A DNA stretch of 15,688 nt from Gammaproteobacteria bacterium (GCA_029881015.1 JAOUNK010000032.1:1-15688); one strand, 5' to 3'. Positions 1 through 6,922 are shown, counted from the first letter of the stretch. Translations and numbers: made by a program. The notes: generated by a model from the sequence alone, not told the origin.

Positions 1-58
1 GAAATGACCCACAGCGGACGTTCACCAGCTACTAGTTTTCGCGAGGAACCGATCGGTA

Positions 59-460
59 ATGCGCACAAGTCGACCCATAGTTTTTGCAATCGCCTTACTG
101 TCACATATCGCACTCATGGGTTTAGTGGTCGCCGAAGAGACCGAAATTGGAATTGAAGAAGAAGACTTCAAACTGGCTGCCGAAGCGCTGGCTGCAAATG
201 ACATTTGCGCGGACACGAAATTGCGCAATATGGCCGGTTTAGACTCGGCGAGCTGCGAAGATGACCTCACTTTCTACACAAGAGTTTGCTGGCCCCAATT
301 TGACGGGCTGGGCTTGAGTTTTGAAGCCACAAACGACGACGAAAGTCGCGAGCGGCTTATCAGCGTATCACTGCTTTATGGCTCATGCGTTCGCTCCGAA
401 CTGCTTCGGAAGATAGTGCGCAAGCAAGAGTCGGAGCGCCGCGAAAACGATGAGGATTGA
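59..460 (+). CDS. Hypothetical small secreted protein with four cysteines
   Basis: I do not recognise this 133-residue protein. Residues 1-25 form a good Sec signal peptide: basic MRTSR, a hydrophobic core, and a likely signal peptidase I site after VVA. The mature part begins with an acidic stretch (EETEIGIEEED) and has four cysteines (50, 66, 77, 110), enough for two disulfides in the periplasm. The C-terminus is charged (RKQESERRENDED). The ATG is preceded by AGGAA about 10 bases upstream, which supports this start. Base composition looks less GC-rich than the core genes further right, so it may be acquired, and it lies next to a toxin-antitoxin locus. No catalytic motif is visible. That it is a real gene is likely from the signal peptide and ribosome binding site; its function is unknown. 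Confidence 0.6.
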   Translation: MRTSRPIVFAIALLSHIALMGLVVAEETEIGIEEEDFKLAAEALAANDICADTKLRNMAGLDSASCEDDLTFYTRVCWPQFDGLGLSFEATNDDESRERLISVSLLYGSCVRSELLRKIVRKQESERRENDED

Positions 461-544
461 GCGGCTGGTTCTGGCCGAATCCGGCCCGTCGCTACCGTCG
501 GAAGGCGGTCACTTGAGCGGCCGGTTTGCGCGCAATCCGGCCGC
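457..544. repeat. Imperfect 30-bp direct repeat, second copy lying in a 28-bp palindrome
   Basis: Two 30-base units (457-486 and 513-542) both begin TTGAGCGGC and end AATCCGGCC. They match at 24 of 30 positions. The second unit lies in a 28-base dyad at 517-544: arms GCGGCCGG and CCGGCCGC flank the self-complementary core TTGCGCGCAA, with one mismatched pair. The repeat starts on the stop codon of the upstream gene and lies before the toxin-antitoxin promoter. No T-run follows, so it is not a standard intrinsic terminator. It may be a decayed intergenic repeat or a protein-binding dyad. Confidence 0.55.
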
Positions 545-578
545 CTTGCGGCGACTGTGCAATTGGACCTCCGGATTG

Positions 579-617
579 TTGACAGGATTCCGTAAATTCC
601 GTAATATCCGCATATTA
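579..617 (+). promoter_or_regulatory. Sigma-70 promoter with operator-like palindrome for the toxin-antitoxin operon
   Basis: TTGACA (579-584), a 17-base spacer and TAATAT (602-607) form a near-consensus promoter about 30 bases before the antitoxin start. TAATAT-CCGC-ATATTA (602-617) is a perfect inverted repeat covering the -10 box, and ATTCCGTA occurs twice in the spacer region (587-594 and 596-603). Type II antitoxins, alone or with toxin, normally repress their own promoter by binding such sites, so this is the expected autoregulatory operator. Binding itself is inferred. Confidence 0.7.
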
Positions 618-638
618 TCCTATATTGGAGAGCTTGTC

Positions 639-908
639 ATGGTAGCGACCACAGCCACGCAATTCGCCAAACGCTTTGGGCAGTACAAGGAAGAGGCGCA
701 GCGTGAGCCCGTGGCGATCACCAGCCACGGCCGGGTCAGCGGCTATTTCGTGTCGGCTCACGAATACGCTGAGTTGGAACGCCTGCGAGCCTTCGAGCGG
801 CAGATCTATCGCCTCGAAAACCTGCCGCCCGCAATCGCCGACGCCATTGAGGCAGCCAGGATGGACCCGGTGCACGATCATCTCAATGAACTTCTGGACG
901 ACAATTGA
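639..908 (+). CDS. Type II antitoxin, Phd/YefM-like
   Basis: This 89-residue protein is the antitoxin of a two-gene addiction module. The N-terminal half (residues 5-50) looks like the Phd/YefM DNA-binding fold, with FAKRFGQYKEEAQREPVAITSHGRVSGYFVSAHEY following the family pattern of a helix, a strand (PVAIT) and a short turn (HGR). The C-terminal 35 residues are acidic and helical, as expected for the segment that covers the toxin. The ATG is chosen because GGAG lies 8 bases upstream and the strong promoter lies just before it; a longer reading frame extends upstream but would run through that promoter. The toxin follows 22 bases later, so both are co-transcribed. Autoregulation through the palindrome on the -10 box is likely. 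Recognition is from memory of the family. Confidence 0.82.
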   Translation: MVATTATQFAKRFGQYKEEAQREPVAITSHGRVSGYFVSAHEYAELERLRAFERQIYRLENLPPAIADAIEAARMDPVHDHLNELLDDN

Positions 909-930
909 TCGATAATCGAGGCTGACGACG

Positions 931-1374
931 ATGGCTTTTCCCGAGCCGGAGGTCGGCTTGGTTGTGTCTTTCTCGTATTTGTGGAGCGATGAGGCAGCCG
1001 CCGGCCATGTCGAAGGCCGAAAAGCTCGCCCGAGTGCGATCGTCATGGCGGTGCAACACGATGAAGAGCGTCCGCCGCAGGTTGCCGTGGTCCCAATTAC
1101 GCACAGCCCGCATTCCGACCCTGAAGCAGCCATCGAGATTCCCCCGCGCGTTGCCGAGCATCTTGGCTTGGACAGCGATCCATGCTGGGTCGTGCTCGAC
1201 GAGTTGAATGTTTTCACCTGGCCGGGCTACGACCTCAGGCAGATTCCCGGGCATGCAGGCCGATATGATTACGGTTTCTTACCACCCAAATTCTTTGAAG
1301 CTCTTGTCAGACGGATCGCCGAGCTTCGACAAGCCGGGCGGATCGAGGCCACATCCCGCGATGCTGATGCTTGA
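931..1374 (+). CDS. Type II toxin, PemK/MazF-like growth inhibitor
   Basis: This 147-residue protein resembles the PemK-like plasmid-maintenance toxins that pair with short Phd/YefM-like antitoxins. Visible family features are an N-terminal strand (GLVVSFSYLW, residues 9-18), a basic RKARPSAIVM segment, the VAVVPITH strand, a WVVLDELNVFTWPGYDL block and RYDYGFLPPKFF near the C-terminus. PemK/MazF toxins are small endoribonucleases that cut mRNA and stop growth; that activity is known of the family and not shown here. It has no signal peptide, so it acts in the cytoplasm. It lies directly downstream of the antitoxin in the usual antitoxin-first order. TTGATC/GATCAA around the stop codon (1371-1390) could form a weak 6-base stem. 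Confidence 0.8.
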   Translation: MAFPEPEVGLVVSFSYLWSDEAAAGHVEGRKARPSAIVMAVQHDEERPPQVAVVPITHSPHSDPEAAIEIPPRVAEHLGLDSDPCWVVLDELNVFTWPGYDLRQIPGHAGRYDYGFLPPKFFEALVRRIAELRQAGRIEATSRDADA

Positions 1375-1780
1375 TCCCCTGTAAGATCAACCCTTCCTGG
1401 CATCCGAAGCCAATGCTTAATGCCTTGGGGCCGCCGGCAAGAACTGAGGACCTGCTTTTGCAGTAGCCAGTACTTTGCGCCATTGTCTTGTCAAAATCAC
1501 TAGCGACTTGAGGCGCTGCAGGCACACTTAGCTGAAGGGGCGGGTCAGGCGGCCAGGAAGGACTTTGTCGAGGGTTTTGATATCGAATCGGTAATCGAGC
1601 GAACCAAAGCTCGGGCAAGACGGCCCGATTTCGGCTTCCACCGATCGATAGATGTCGGACCGATTATTTCGTGAATCGCGGAACGTGTTTGTGGGTACAA
1701 TTCTGGCTACAAATCGTGTTGGATACCCCCGGATTTCGGCAGACGCGCCCGGACAGGAAAGTTAAGATAAACAAATACTT
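1375..1780. other. Intergenic region, 406 bases, largely without recognisable genes
   Basis: No intact gene is visible here. The stretch contains an open fragment resembling the C-terminal part of a ParD-type antitoxin (1504-1674). It also contains two similar motifs, GGGTACAATTCT and GGCTACAAATCG (1693-1716), and an AT-rich end just before the phosphatase start. I found no clear promoter for the phosphatase; TACAAT (1696-1701) could be a -10 box but lacks a good -35 partner. The region reads as a scar between an accessory module and the core genes. Confidence 0.5.
1504..1674 (+). pseudogene. Possible 3' fragment of a ParD/CopG-type antitoxin gene
   Basis: Read from 1504, directly after a TAG, the frame gives RLEALQAHLAEGAGQAARKD, followed by FVEGFDIESVIERTKARARR and a short unrelated tail to a TGA at 1672. 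The leucine/alanine helix, the AEGAxQAxRxxFV step and the acidic-hydrophobic FDIESVIERTKA end resemble the C-terminal half of ParD-family antitoxins. No start codon and no ribbon-helix-helix N-terminus is present, and no ParE-like toxin follows. I therefore read it as a decayed gene fragment. The resemblance is by eye and the segment is short. Confidence 0.35.
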
Positions 1781-2260
1781 ATGAGTAGCGATAAACGCAT
1801 CAGCGTACTTTTCATTTGCATGGGCAACATATGCCGCTCGCCGACAGCCGAGGGCGTGTTTCGCCACCACGCAGAACAGGCAGGGCTGGTCGATCGCCTG
1901 GCGATCGACTCCGCCGGCACGCATGCCTATCACACGGGGGAACCACCCGATCGTCGGGCCCGCGCTGCGGCCGAGCGACGTGGTATTTCGCTGGACGGGA
2001 TCAGGGCGCGCAGGGTGAGTGCGGAAGACTTCGAACGCTTCGACATCATCGTGGCGATGGACGCAGACAACCTCGAGCGGCTGCGCAGCGAAGCACCGGA
2101 GGAACACCGTGCCAAGATACGGCTGTTTCTCGAGTACAGCGGTTCGAGTGTGCAGGAGGTACCGGATCCGTACTACGGCGGATCCGCAGGGTTCGAGCGA
2201 GTGCTGGATCTCGTCGAAGAAGCGTCCCGAGGCTTGCTCGAGACGCTGTTCAACGAATAG
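1781..2260 (+). CDS. Low-molecular-weight protein-tyrosine phosphatase
   Basis: This 159-residue cytoplasmic enzyme hydrolyses phosphotyrosine (or related phosphoesters) through a cysteinyl-phosphate intermediate. The catalytic P-loop is near the N-terminus as the family requires: LFICMGNICRSPTAE gives C13-X5-R19-S20. The general acid is D129 in the VPDPYYGG block, which also carries the conserved tyrosines. Length and motif spacing are normal, so it should be active. In other bacteria such enzymes (Wzb, Ptp) dephosphorylate polysaccharide-export kinases or serve as arsenate reductase relatives. No kinase or capsule gene is in view, so the substrate is unknown. It runs convergent to rne with only 3 bases between the stops. 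The ribosome binding site is weak (AGGAAAG too far upstream). Confidence 0.9.
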   Translation: MSSDKRISVLFICMGNICRSPTAEGVFRHHAEQAGLVDRLAIDSAGTHAYHTGEPPDRRARAAAERRGISLDGIRARRVSAEDFERFDIIVAMDADNLERLRSEAPEEHRAKIRLFLEYSGSSVQEVPDPYYGGSAGFERVLDLVEEASRGLLETLFNE

Positions 2261-2263
2261 CTT

Positions 2264-4954
2264 CTAGTCCTGTCCCGGTTCGGCCAGCTTGGGTGCCGGA
2301 GGCGGATTCCCGGCTTTTGGCTCAGGTCGTGCCTCTGGTTTGGGCTCCGATCTTGCCTCTGGCTTTGGTGCCGCAGCAGGTTTTGGCGTGTCAACCGACT
2401 TGGCGGCGACAGGCAGCGACGGCTGTTCCCATGGCAATAACTTCGGTTTCTCGCCGGCGCCACCATCCGCCGCAGGCTTCGGCTGGGACTTGGGTTCAGG
2501 CTTCGGTTCAGACTTCGCTTCGGGCCTGGGTTCAGCCTTTTGTTCGGGCTTCGCATTCGGCCCGGCTTCTCGCCGCGTCTGGGGCTGGTCACCTGAGCCG
2601 TTTTGGGCCGCTGGTTTCTCGCCTACTGGTTTCCTGGTCTGGCGTGGTTGTGGTTTGCCGTCGCTATCGGCCGCGCGTTCGGCGTCCGTGCGGGCACGCG
2701 GAGGTCCGCCCGCTTTGTCGCCCGCAGGCGCTTTGTCAGTCGGTGTTTGCTCGGGTGCTTGCGGCTGCTGAGGCGCCTGCTCCCTGGGCGTCTCGGTATC
2801 CTGCTTTTGGGCGGTGTCTTTGGCCGGCGCTTTCCGGCGCGGTGCCTTCTTCGCTGGCGCATCGGCCGGCGTGTCCTGCTCTGGCGCCTTGTTCGCCTGC
2901 TGCGCGTTATCGGCTGCCTGCTCAGAACTATCCGGACTGCGCCGCCGGCGTCGCCCACCCCGACTACGACGACTGCGCGAAGGACGGGTAGCCTCGGTCT
3001 TGTTTTCGTCGTCCTTCTCCGGTCGTTGCTGGCCCTGTTGAGGTTGTTGCTGACCGTCTTTCTGCGCGGGTTTGCGCCGACTGTCCGTCTTCTTTGTGGT
3101 TTTCGTTCCTGTCTTCTTGGCCGGCGATTTTCTTGCGGCTGCCTTCTTCGGCGCAGGTTTGCGTCTTCCACCACGACCGTCGCTGCCGCGAGCATTCGAT
3201 GCCTGGCGGTTGCGGCCCTGCCTGTCGCCTGAGGTACGTCCCCCTGCGGCTGGCTGTTCGTCGTCCGTGCTGCCTTTGAAAAAAGCCAGGACCGACGCAA
3301 ATAGCCCTGGCCGTTTCGGCGGTTCGGGCTCCTGCCGCTGCGGCGCGGGCTTCGACGGCTTCAGCATGCCCACAGCCGGCGCTTCAATGGCCTTGCGCTC
3401 GAGAATCGCCTGCGGCGACTCCGGTTCCGGTGCCGCCTGGACGAGCGCATAACTGACCCCGGTGTTTTCGGGCAGGTCTGTCTGGTCGTCGCGAACGCGA
3501 CGCACCTCGTAGTGGGGCGTTTCCAGCAGCGGGTTGGCAACGAGCACCACCTGGGTGTCGTTGCGGTCTTCGAGCGCCTGTACCCAGTCCCGTTTCTCGT
3601 TGAGCAGGTAGGTCGAGACTTCGACGGGCAATTGCGCGATGACCTTTGCCGTACGTTCCTTGCGTGCTTCCTCGCCAACGATGCGAAGAATAGCCAGCGC
3701 CAGCGATTCGACGCTGCGAATGTTGCCGAACCCGGAACAACGCGGGCAGGTCATGTGCGAGGACTCGCCGATGGACGGGCGCAGGCGTTGGCGTGACATC
3801 TCGAGCAGGCCGAAGCGGCTGATCTTGCCGATCTGTACGCGGGCGCGATCCTGGCGTACGGCGTCGCGCAGCCTGTTTTCGACGTCGCGCTGGTGTTTCG
3901 CGGGACCCATGTCGATGAAGTCGATGACGATCAGCCCGCCAAGGTCTCGAATTCGTAGTTGGCGCGCAATTTCGTCGGCCGCCTCGAGGTTCGTATTCAG
4001 AGCCGTCGCTTCGATGTCGCCGCCCTTGGTTGCGCGCGCCGAGTTGATGTCGATGGAGACGAGTGCTTCGGTGTGGTCGATGACGATACTGCCACCCGAT
4101 GGCAGGTGAACGGTGTGGGCAAACGCCGATTCGATCTGCGACTCAATCTGGAAGCGCGTAAACAGCGGCACCGGGTCTTCGTAGTGCTTCAGCTTCTTGA
4201 GATTGTGCGGCATCGTCTGCTGGACGTGCTCGTAAGCGTCCTTGTAGGTCGCCTCGTCGTCGATCAGGATCTCGCCGATCTCGTTGGTCAGGTAGTCGCG
4301 CAGCGCGCGGACGACGGAATCGCTTTCGCGGTAGATCAGGAAAGGCGCGGGACGCTCCAGGACGACATTCAGGATGGCCGTCCAGACCGTCAACAGGTTC
4401 TCAAGGTCCCAGGCGAGCTCTTCGGCGCTGCGGTCGATGCCGGCTGTGCGCAGGATGACGCTCATGCCATCGGGAACGATGATCTCGTTCAGTGATTTCC
4501 TTGCCGCGTCCCGGTCCCCGCCGATAATGCGTCGAGAGACGCCGCCGGAGCGTGCCTTGTTTGGCTTGAGGACGATAAACCGGCCGGCCAGGCTGACAAA
4601 CGTCGTCAGCGCCGCGCCTTTGTTGCCGCGCTCTTCCTTGTCGACCTGAACAACGATGTTCTGGCCTTCCTTGAGAACATCGCGGATGTTGAGTTTGCCG
4701 CCGTTCTTCGCTTCCTTGGAGAAATACTCAGGGGAAATCTCCTTGAATGGCAGGAAGCCGTGGCGGTCTGCACCGTAGTCGACGAACGCGGCCTCGAGGC
4801 TGGGCTCGATACGCGTGATCTTTCCGAGGTAAATATTGGCTTTTTTGCGCTGGCTAGCCGGTGCTTCGATGTTGAGGTCGTAGAGGAGCTGGCCATCGAC
4901 CATGGCCATGCGCAACTCTTCTTGCTGAGTTGCATTGATTAGCATTCTTTTCAT
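2264..4954 (-). CDS. rne: Ribonuclease E
   Basis: RNase E is the endoribonuclease that starts most mRNA decay and processes rRNA and tRNA, and it scaffolds the degradosome at the inner membrane. The catalytic half (residues 1-510) is strongly conserved with the E. coli enzyme. It begins MKRMLINATQQEE and has an S1 domain around residues 38-120. Mg-binding D302 (SIDINSARATKGG) and D345 (LIVIDFIDM) are present, and the zinc link CPRC has C403 and C406. Residues 549-562 (PGLFASVLAFFKGS) match the amphipathic membrane-targeting helix. The rest, to 896, is disordered: a Lys/Arg-rich region (601-672, including RSRRSRGGRRRRR) that should bind RNA, then Pro/Glu/Lys/Gln repeats with one hydrophobic island (LLPWEQPSLP, 839-848). 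AGGA lies 5 bases before the ATG. The long leader suggests autoregulation as in E. coli. Confidence 0.97.
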   Translation of the reverse strand: MKRMLINATQQEELRMAMVDGQLLYDLNIEAPASQRKKANIYLGKITRIEPSLEAAFVDYGADRHGFLPFKEISPEYFSKEAKNGGKLNIRDVLKEGQNIVVQVDKEERGNKGAALTTFVSLAGRFIVLKPNKARSGGVSRRIIGGDRDAARKSLNEIIVPDGMSVILRTAGIDRSAEELAWDLENLLTVWTAILNVVLERPAPFLIYRESDSVVRALRDYLTNEIGEILIDDEATYKDAYEHVQQTMPHNLKKLKHYEDPVPLFTRFQIESQIESAFAHTVHLPSGGSIVIDHTEALVSIDINSARATKGGDIEATALNTNLEAADEIARQLRIRDLGGLIVIDFIDMGPAKHQRDVENRLRDAVRQDRARVQIGKISRFGLLEMSRQRLRPSIGESSHMTCPRCSGFGNIRSVESLALAILRIVGEEARKERTAKVIAQLPVEVSTYLLNEKRDWVQALEDRNDTQVVLVANPLLETPHYEVRRVRDDQTDLPENTGVSYALVQAAPEPESPQAILERKAIEAPAVGMLKPSKPAPQRQEPEPPKRPGLFASVLAFFKGSTDDEQPAAGGRTSGDRQGRNRQASNARGSDGRGGRRKPAPKKAAARKSPAKKTGTKTTKKTDSRRKPAQKDGQQQPQQGQQRPEKDDENKTEATRPSRSRRSRGGRRRRRSPDSSEQAADNAQQANKAPEQDTPADAPAKKAPRRKAPAKDTAQKQDTETPREQAPQQPQAPEQTPTDKAPAGDKAGGPPRARTDAERAADSDGKPQPRQTRKPVGEKPAAQNGSGDQPQTRREAGPNAKPEQKAEPRPEAKSEPKPEPKSQPKPAADGGAGEKPKLLPWEQPSLPVAAKSVDTPKPAAAPKPEARSEPKPEARPEPKAGNPPPAPKLAEPGQD
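2277..2560 (-). repeat. rne: Low-complexity Pro/Glu/Lys-coding repeats in the rne tail
   Basis: This stretch encodes many degenerate copies of a K/R-P-E-A/P-K unit (for example PEQKAEPRPEAKSEPKPEPK and PEARSEPKPEARPEPK), seen on the plus strand as repeated GGCTTCGG, GGTTCAG and GCCTCTGG-like words. Such tracts commonly change length by slippage. They flank the LLPWEQPSLP island. Confidence 0.7.
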
Positions 4955-5185
4955 GTTGTCCTACTTGAAGGTTGGAGGACAGCATTACGGGGCAGGGCGC
5001 CAGGCGGGCGCAGGGATTGTCACGCACAGGAGTCCGGCGCCGGATTGCGCCGTGTACTAATTCCACTATCTCTGTGTAGGCCTGACCCAGAGTGGTCAGC
5101 GCCAGCAAAATAATCAGCATGATTTCCCTGCGGCTATACCGCTGTGGCGCAGGCCGGTGTCCGTGCTTGCTGCCTTCTGAAATCA

Positions 5186-5207
5186 GGTTTCGCAGACCTG
5201 CGAAACC
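5186..5207 (-). promoter_or_regulatory. Perfect hairpin in the rne leader, candidate autoregulatory element
   Basis: GGTTTCGCAG and CTGCGAAACC form a perfect 10-base inverted repeat separated by two bases. In the rne mRNA the T-run precedes the stem (UUAUUUUUUGG) rather than following it, so it is not an intrinsic terminator in that direction; in the other direction it is followed by As. A stem flanked by a single-stranded U-rich tract is the type of structure RNase E recognises in its own leader in E. coli. Equivalence to that element is inferred, not shown. Confidence 0.5.
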
Positions 5208-5264
5208 AAAAAATAAGTCGTCCAAGAGTGCCCCGGCCGGTATGCCGCGACGCGTCTGCGCTGT

Positions 5265-5273
5265 AATATAGCA
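5265..5273 (-). promoter_or_regulatory. Extended -10 promoter candidate for rne
   Basis: On the minus strand the sequence reads TGCTATATTAC: a TATATT hexamer preceded by TG-n, the extended -10 pattern. No good -35 box is visible at 17 bases, which extended -10 promoters tolerate. Transcription from here would give a leader of about 300 bases for rne. On the plus strand the same place reads TAATAT (5264-5269), a possible -10 for rluC. Confidence 0.45.
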
Positions 5274-5301
5274 CACCTCAACCGCGCTTAAGCAACTGAT
5301 C

Positions 5302-6285
5302 ATGCAAGAAAACTCCCCCACTGATGCCGATACCAGGGTCTCCGGCGTTCGCAAAGTCCGGGTCACCGCCGACCGGGCCGGCCAGCGGATAGACAATTTC
5401 TTGCGCACTGAGCTGCCCGGCGTGCCCAAGGGGCGCGTCTATCGGCTGCTCAGGCGAGGCGAGGTCCGTGTCAATGGTGGTCGGGTGCGCGCCGAGTACA
5501 AACTGCAGGAAGGCGATGAGGTCCGTGTCCCGCCGGCACGCATCAATACGGGAGCGCCACCGCCGCCGACAAAGCTCGCGGCCGAGATGCTCGATCGGGT
5601 AATTTACGAAGACAAGCGGCTGCTCGTCGTCAACAAACCGACCGGTTTCGCCGTGCATGGCGGCAGCGGCGTCAGTCACGGCGTGATTGAGCTGCTGCGG
5701 CACGCGCGGCCGGATCTCAAGGAACTGGCGCTCGTACACCGTATCGACCGCGAAACCTCGGGCTGCCTCGTCATGGCCAAGCGGCACAGTGCCTTGCGGG
5801 AATTGCACGAACGCTTCCGCGAAGGCCTGGTCGAGAAGAACTACCTGGCGCTGGCGGTCGGCGACTGGCAGTACGGTGAGCAGCTGATCGATGTGCCGCT
5901 GTCCGTACAGAACCGCAAGGGCGGGGAACGTCACGTTATCGTGAGCGACAACGGCAAGACGGCGCAGACACGCATCAGCCTGTCGCGAACCTATGGCGTT
6001 TACAGCCTGCTGCAGTGTGCACCGGTGACCGGCAGGACTCACCAGATTCGTGTGCATCTGCAGCACGCCGGCCATCCGATCGTCGGCGACGAGCGCTACG
6101 GTGATGCAGATGCGAATAAACAGGCCAGGCGGCTGGGGCTAAAACGGCTGTTTCTCCACGCGCAGTCGATCGCGTTCGCGAACAAGAGCGGTAACGAATT
6201 GCACTTCACGGCTCCCCTGGCTGACGACCTCGAACGATTCCTGACCGTCGGGGTCATCGAGGCGCAGCGCGAGAAGAAAAAGTGA
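5302..6285 (+). CDS. rluC: 23S rRNA pseudouridine synthase RluC
   Basis: RluC isomerises uridines to pseudouridine in 23S rRNA (positions 955, 2504 and 2580 in E. coli numbering, near the peptidyl-transferase centre). The 327-residue protein has an N-terminal S4 RNA-binding domain (about residues 27-80: GQRIDNFLRTEL, GRVYRLLRRGEVRVNGG) and then the RluA-family catalytic domain. The catalytic aspartate is D149 in LVHRIDRETSG. Later family blocks are also present (GRTHQIRVHLQHAGHPIVGDERYGD). The length matches the family. It diverges from rne exactly as in E. coli, which supports RluC over RluD. No Shine-Dalgarno sequence is visible before the ATG. Downstream it is convergent with yceF. Confidence 0.94.
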   Translation: MQENSPTDADTRVSGVRKVRVTADRAGQRIDNFLRTELPGVPKGRVYRLLRRGEVRVNGGRVRAEYKLQEGDEVRVPPARINTGAPPPPTKLAAEMLDRVIYEDKRLLVVNKPTGFAVHGGSGVSHGVIELLRHARPDLKELALVHRIDRETSGCLVMAKRHSALRELHERFREGLVEKNYLALAVGDWQYGEQLIDVPLSVQNRKGGERHVIVSDNGKTAQTRISLSRTYGVYSLLQCAPVTGRTHQIRVHLQHAGHPIVGDERYGDADANKQARRLGLKRLFLHAQSIAFANKSGNELHFTAPLADDLERFLTVGVIEAQREKKK

Positions 6286-6295
6286 CGGGGTAACA

Positions 6296-6312
6296 GCCCC
6301 TGGCGGAGGGGC
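6296..6312. terminator. Weak hairpin between convergent rluC and yceF
   Basis: GCCCCT-ggcgg-AGGGGC can form a 6-base GC-rich stem in the 43-base gap between the two stop codons. No T-run follows on either strand, so intrinsic termination would be weak. It may instead protect 3' ends. An alternative pairing, GGGG-taacag-CCCC (6287-6300), is possible. Confidence 0.3.
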
Positions 6313-6328
6313 GTTCACCGCAACCGGG

Positions 6329-6922
6329 TCAAGGCAACAGGTAACCTAGCTGGAGCAGTCGATCGGCGAGCCAGATCATGGGCAGGCCGATGAGAGCGGT
6401 CGGGTCATCCGCGCGCACGGCCTCGAAGAGCACGAAGCCCGCACCTTCCAGTTTGAAACTGCCGGCACAGTCGTAGGGTTTGTCGTGCCGCAGGTAGGCC
6501 TCTGCCAGGCGTCGATCGAACTGCCGGAAACGCACGACCGTCTTGTCCGTGTACTCGTATCGAGAACGGCCCACCGGGTCGAGAATGCAGACGGCGGTGA
6601 AAAACGTCATGCTCTTGCCGGATGCCGCAAGCAATTGCTCGACCGCCCGGGCATGGTCGCCGGGCTTGCCCAGCACCCTTTCGTCGAGCACAGCCAGCTG
6701 GTCCGCCCCGATGATGAGCGCGTTGCGCGTGTTAGTGGCCACCGCTTCGGCCTTTTTGCGGGCCAGGTGCTGCGCGAGTTCTGCGGGGCCGAGATCCATG
6801 GGGTTCGATTCGTCCACTTCCGGATCAACGACCTCGTAGCTGTCGAGAAAGCGATTCAACAGTTCGCGGCGGTGTTGCGATGACGATGCCAATACAATCT
6901 TGGGCGCGGACGGGTTTTGCAT
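6329..6922 (-). CDS. yceF: Maf-family nucleotide pyrophosphatase YceF (7-methyl-GTP type)
   Basis: Maf proteins hydrolyse non-canonical nucleoside triphosphates to monophosphate and pyrophosphate, keeping modified nucleotides out of nucleic acids. The YceF subgroup prefers 7-methyl-GTP. The N-terminal ILASSSQHRRELL loop (S12-R19) contacts phosphate. The catalytic aspartate is D74 in IIGADQLAVLD, followed by the LGKP motif. The C-terminal blocks CAGSFKLEGAG and DDPTALIGLP are typical of YceF. I chose the ATG, giving 197 residues; a TTG two codons upstream is the alternative, and neither has a clear ribosome binding site. The gene lies between rluC and yceD as in E. coli, but reads opposite to both of them. 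Confidence 0.92.
   Translation of the reverse strand: MQNPSAPKIVLASSSQHRRELLNRFLDSYEVVDPEVDESNPMDLGPAELAQHLARKKAEAVATNTRNALIIGADQLAVLDERVLGKPGDHARAVEQLLAASGKSMTFFTAVCILDPVGRSRYEYTDKTVVRFRQFDRRLAEAYLRHDKPYDCAGSFKLEGAGFVLFEAVRADDPTALIGLPMIWLADRLLQLGYLLP

Larger units (their letters stand above)
4955..5301. other. rne/rluC divergent intergenic region with long rne leader
   Basis: The two genes diverge from this 347-base spacer. Most of it would be the untranslated leader of rne if transcription starts at the -10 near 5265. It contains one perfect hairpin (5186-5207) and a smaller dyad, TCCGGCGCCGGA (5032-5043). No convincing gene is present. The E. coli rne gene likewise has a leader of about 360 bases through which RNase E controls its own mRNA stability. 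Confidence 0.6.

Noticed and set aside
450..638. Upstream extension of the antitoxin frame to 450
   Set aside because: It would include the palindromic repeat and the strong promoter; the ATG at 639 has a good ribosome binding site and gives the normal family length.
1690..1716. Paired motifs GGGTACAATTCT / GGCTACAAATCG resembling arm sites near phage integration points
   Set aside because: No tRNA gene, integrase or matching second site is present in the window, and two short similar words can occur by chance.
1816..2991. A 391-codon plus-strand frame running from the phosphatase gene into rne
   Set aside because: It overlaps two clearly identified genes in other frames and encodes an Arg/Ala/Pro-rich sequence without any motif.
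2289..3232. Long open frames on the plus strand opposite the rne tail
   Set aside because: They arise from the GC-rich, low-complexity codons of rne; the proteins are Gly/Ser/Phe or Arg/Leu-rich with no start context, and rne is certain.
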